Assembly: GCA_028290405.1 (NCBI GenBank)
Contig: JAQGJX010000014.1
Location: 1 to 64,000, forward strand
Source of the DNA: Hyphomicrobiales bacterium
GTDB taxonomy: Bacteria; Pseudomonadota; Alphaproteobacteria; Rhizobiales; Beijerinckiaceae
Direction of reading: 5' to 3'
DNA: 64,000 bases
Translations under genes and position numbers: made by a program
Part shown: positions 62,329 to 64,000 of the stretch, piece after piece
Position numbering within the stretch: position 1 is the stretch's first letter
Layout: every line of letters starts with the position of its first letter
The notes under the pieces: generated by a model
What the model saw: the letters and a program-made list of their open reading frames with translations, nothing else
Database searches by the model: none
Told to the model about the DNA's origin: nothing

Positions 62329-62739
62329 TCAGAGGGATTCAGTGACGGCCCGGAACCGCAGCCGCGCCCGCACGAAGCGGTTGGCGTTTTCGCGGCCCGT
62401 CTGGGTGTCGAGACAGCGCAGGGAAACCAGCCGGTGGCCGTCGAGCGCGAGCGGCGCATCGTCTAGGGCCGCCGCCACCAGGGCGGCGATCTCCAACGCC
62501 TCGTGGGCGCCGGGCCGCGAGGACCACACGTCGAGGTTCAGGACATGCTCGGCGCCGCGATCGGTCATGGTGGACCAGTCGCGCATTTGCGCCTGCGTGA
62601 ACGTCACGTAAGGCGTCGCGGCGGCGCGCGGCGCCTCGTCGTGGATGCGCTGCGCGCCAAGCCGGGCCAGCAGCGCGGAGTTTGCGAGCAGCCGGTCGCG
62701 CATGGCCTTGCGCAACGCGATGGCGGGGGACAGGGTCAT
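62329..62739 (-). CDS. GTA gp8-like DUF3168 tail terminator protein
   Basis: A 136-residue DUF3168 protein: A-L-R-K-A-M-R-D-R-L near 8-17, Y-V-T-F-T-Q-A near 44, L-N-L-D-V-W-S near 67-73 and R-A-R-L-R-F-R-A-V near the end. In RcGTA it closes the tail tube at the head side. Normal length. Confidence 0.92.
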   Translation of the reverse strand: MTLSPAIALRKAMRDRLLANSALLARLGAQRIHDEAPRAAATPYVTFTQAQMRDWSTMTDRGAEHVLNLDVWSSRPGAHEALEIAALVAAALDDAPLALDGHRLVSLRCLDTQTGRENANRFVRARLRFRAVTESL

Positions 62740-62749
62740 GCCGTTCTCC

Positions 62750-63076
62750 TCACGCCAGTTCTTCGCAATGGCAGATCAGGAACCGGCGCCTGCCGTCCCC
62801 GTCGGTCGCCGCATGAATGGAATAGACCGCCGCCCCGTCCCGCAGCCGCATGGCGCCCGTCACGTCCGGCCGCCAGCGGATCGCGATGCGGTGCGTGACG
62901 GCGCTTTCTTCGCGCTCGCCCGCAAAGCGCCGCACGCCGCGCGTGGGCTGCACATGGCCCCACACGTCCGCCACCAGCGTCCAGGCGCGCGCCGCCCCGC
63001 CGATCTCGTCGGGCGTATCGAGCGGCCGCTCCAGCGCGAGCTTGCGATCAAGCTCCCCGATCCGCGCGCCCCTCAT
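62750..63076 (-). CDS. GTA gp7-like head-tail adaptor (stopper) protein
   Basis: A 108-residue head-closure protein: I-G-E-L-D-R-K-L-A-L-E-R-P near 6-18, W-G-H-V-Q-P near 39, and A-V-Y-S-I-H-A-A near 85. The start ATG overlaps the gp6 stop (ATGA). Matches SPP1 gp16-like stoppers in size and place. Confidence 0.9.
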   Translation of the reverse strand: MRGARIGELDRKLALERPLDTPDEIGGAARAWTLVADVWGHVQPTRGVRRFAGEREESAVTHRIAIRWRPDVTGAMRLRDGAAVYSIHAATDGDGRRRFLICHCEELA

Positions 63077-63645
63077 GACAGCCTCACGCGGCGATAGGGC
63101 GCGAGCAACGCCGCCACGGCGCCCGGCAGACGCTCGGCCGCGCTGTCGGTCCCGGCGTCGCCGCGCTGCTCGTACCAACGCGCTAGCAGCAGGCGCACCG
63201 CGTGGCGCAGCGGCTCGGGAACCTCCTCGGGCGCCGCCGCGAAGCCCACCACCAAGTCCATCTCGGCCCCCGCCACGCTGCGGCCGGGCTGCGCGGGGGC
63301 GACGAGGAACCGAACCCGCGCTTCTGCGGGACTGGCGTCCACCACATAGCTGGAGGCGGGCACGATCTGCTCCGCGCCGTCCGCCGCCAGCGTGCGCAAC
63401 GCCACGACGCTGCGAAACGGCGCCAGCGGCACGCGCAGCCCGTCTGCGGGCCAGGCGTCGAGCACGACGCGCCAGGTCTGGGCCAGCAAGGCTGTGCGCG
63501 TGACGGTCTCCACCAGCGTGCGGGCGGCGACCACGAGACCCGCGATCAGATCGTCCTCGTCGGCGCCCGTCACCCGCAGCCACGCTTTGGCCTGCGCCAG
63601 CGAAATCGGCTCGACGGAGGGGGGATTGAGAAGTATGGGGGTCAT
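63073..63645 (-). CDS. GTA gp6-like head-tail connector (phiE125 gp8 family)
   Basis: A 190-residue connector: P-I-S-L-A-Q-A-K-A-W-L-R-V near 13-25, D-D-L-I-A-G-L-V-V-A-A-R near 31-42, W-R-V-V-L-D-A-W near 58-65, and a C-terminal helix A-V-R-L-L-L-A-R-W-Y-E-Q-R. It binds the portal ring. It is the first GTA gene in the window; the capsid gene that precedes it in RcGTA is not seen, as the next frame to the right is on the plus strand. Confidence 0.92.
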   Translation of the reverse strand: MTPILLNPPSVEPISLAQAKAWLRVTGADEDDLIAGLVVAARTLVETVTRTALLAQTWRVVLDAWPADGLRVPLAPFRSVVALRTLAADGAEQIVPASSYVVDASPAEARVRFLVAPAQPGRSVAGAEMDLVVGFAAAPEEVPEPLRHAVRLLLARWYEQRGDAGTDSAAERLPGAVAALLAPYRRVRLS

Positions 63646-63686
63646 GAAGCGCTCCGCGCAAAATCGTTCTGGATGAAGGAGACCGC

Positions 63687-64000
63687 ATGGCGCGCGTGAA
63701 CCGCCTGCTTCCCGCGGCGGCGCTGGCCGTCTCGTGCGCCGTGTCGTTCAACGCGAACGCGCTGGTGGGCGCATCCGAGGAAGCGAGCGCGCGGGAGGGC
63801 GCGCACGCCATCATGGTGCTCAAGCGCGGCGGGCGCTCGGCGGGCTTCTGCACGGGGGTCGTGCTGTCGCCCACCGTGGTGTTGACCGCCGGCCATTGCG
63901 CCCATGGGGCGGACGCGCTCGCGGTCAACGTGACCCGGCAGGGCGCGCCGCGCATCGTCAGCGTCGTGGACGCGTCCATCCATCCCGAGTTCCGCCCTGA
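63687..64000 (+). CDS. Secreted trypsin-like serine protease, N-terminal part
   Basis: About 104 codons are present before the window ends. A Sec signal peptide (L-L-P-A-A-A-L-A-V-S-C-A-V-S-F-N-A-N-A, cleavage near 25) precedes the start of a chymotrypsin-fold domain, with C-T-G-V-V-L-S-P-T-V-V-L-T-A-G-H-C containing the catalytic His; Asp and Ser would be further right. AAGGAG lies five bases before ATG 63687. It is divergent from gp6 with a 41-base gap. Confidence 0.85.
   Translation, partial: MARVNRLLPAAALAVSCAVSFNANALVGASEEASAREGAHAIMVLKRGGRSAGFCTGVVLSPTVVLTAGHCAHGADALAVNVTRQGAPRIVSVVDASIHPEFRP

Larger units (their letters stand above)
51173..63645 (-). mobile_element. Gene transfer agent-like tail, adsorption and lysis cluster
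   Basis: Thirteen to fourteen minus-strand genes occur in the order of the RcGTA structural cluster, from gp6 (63645) to gp15 (54557), and then a DUF2793 fibre, spike/fibre protein, GH108 endolysin and holin. No integrase, excisionase, repressor or replication gene is visible, GC content is that of the chromosome, and genes overlap tightly, all favouring a domesticated GTA over an active prophage. Terminase, portal, protease and capsid genes would lie beyond the right edge. One YdcH gene interrupts it on the opposite strand. Confidence 0.8.

Noticed and set aside
51173-63645. Intact prophage
   Set aside because: No integrase, repressor, replication gene or attachment repeat is visible in the part shown, and gene order and the short tape measure match a GTA. 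The unseen head region could still change this view.

Overview
The window reads as a high-GC alphaproteobacterial chromosome, most likely order Hyphomicrobiales (Rhizobiales). The basis is the gene order feuN-feuP-feuQ-ccmI-ccmE-ccmF-ccmH-degP-response regulator-sensor kinase-glnE, which I recall as conserved in that order, together with a ccoNOQP-ccoGHIS set behind an FNR/FixK-type box, a DUF2849-sulfite reductase-DUF934 operon, a TIGR02300 (FYDLN) protein and a Rhodobacter-type gene transfer agent (GTA) tail cluster. Genus cannot be fixed from the sequence alone. Coding is dense, with many ATGA-type stop/start overlaps and several GTG or TTG starts.

Layout. 1-3.4 kb: end of a polysaccharide-export/CpsB locus (minus), a secreted DUF1080 protein, an AT-richer patch with an orphan ribbon-helix-helix protein, and tRNA-Val(UAC). 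3.4-12 kb: housekeeping genes, namely a TIGR02300-rsgA-dusA run, MTA phosphorylase and adenine phosphoribosyltransferase (two consecutive steps of MTA/adenine salvage), a fused double MaoC protein, ychF and a YegD-like Hsp70. 12-21.3 kb: a complete cbb3 cytochrome oxidase operon, ccoNOQP then ccoGHIS, whose last cistron is an MFS transporter with the Met/His motifs of the copper importer CcoA. 21.3-28.2 kb: assimilatory sulfite/nitrite reductase operon, small hypothetical proteins, glyoxalase and a cation-efflux protein. 28.3-37.7 kb: a fused MFS/acyltransferase/acyl-ligase (Aas type) coupled to a TetR repressor with a 14-bp palindrome upstream, aminopeptidase N and a PAS sensor kinase. 37.7-51.1 kb: glnE, a two-component pair, DegP, cytochrome c maturation genes ccmHFEI, and a FeuN/P/Q-like osmosensing module. 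51.2-63.6 kb: GTA-like cluster (minus) with homologues of gp6 to gp15 followed by a DUF2793 tail fibre, a spike/fibre protein, a GH108 endolysin and a holin. The window ends in a secreted trypsin-like protease on the plus strand.

How the genes work together: the ccm genes attach haem to the c-type subunits CcoO and CcoP; CcoI, CcoG, CcoH, CcoS and the CcoA-like importer assemble the oxidase and supply its copper; the FNR/FixK box predicts low-oxygen induction. The GTA block holds structural, adsorption and lysis genes in one place, whereas in Rhodobacter capsulatus the fibre and lysis genes are, as I recall, at separate loci. Two opposite-strand genes (a YdcH-family gene and the protease) sit inside or beside it, and its last gene (holin) ends 58 bp before feuN with no visible terminator.

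The two observations I rate highest are the CcoA-like copper importer built into the cco operon and the consolidated GTA cluster. I saw no CRISPR array, rRNA, insertion sequence or integrase.
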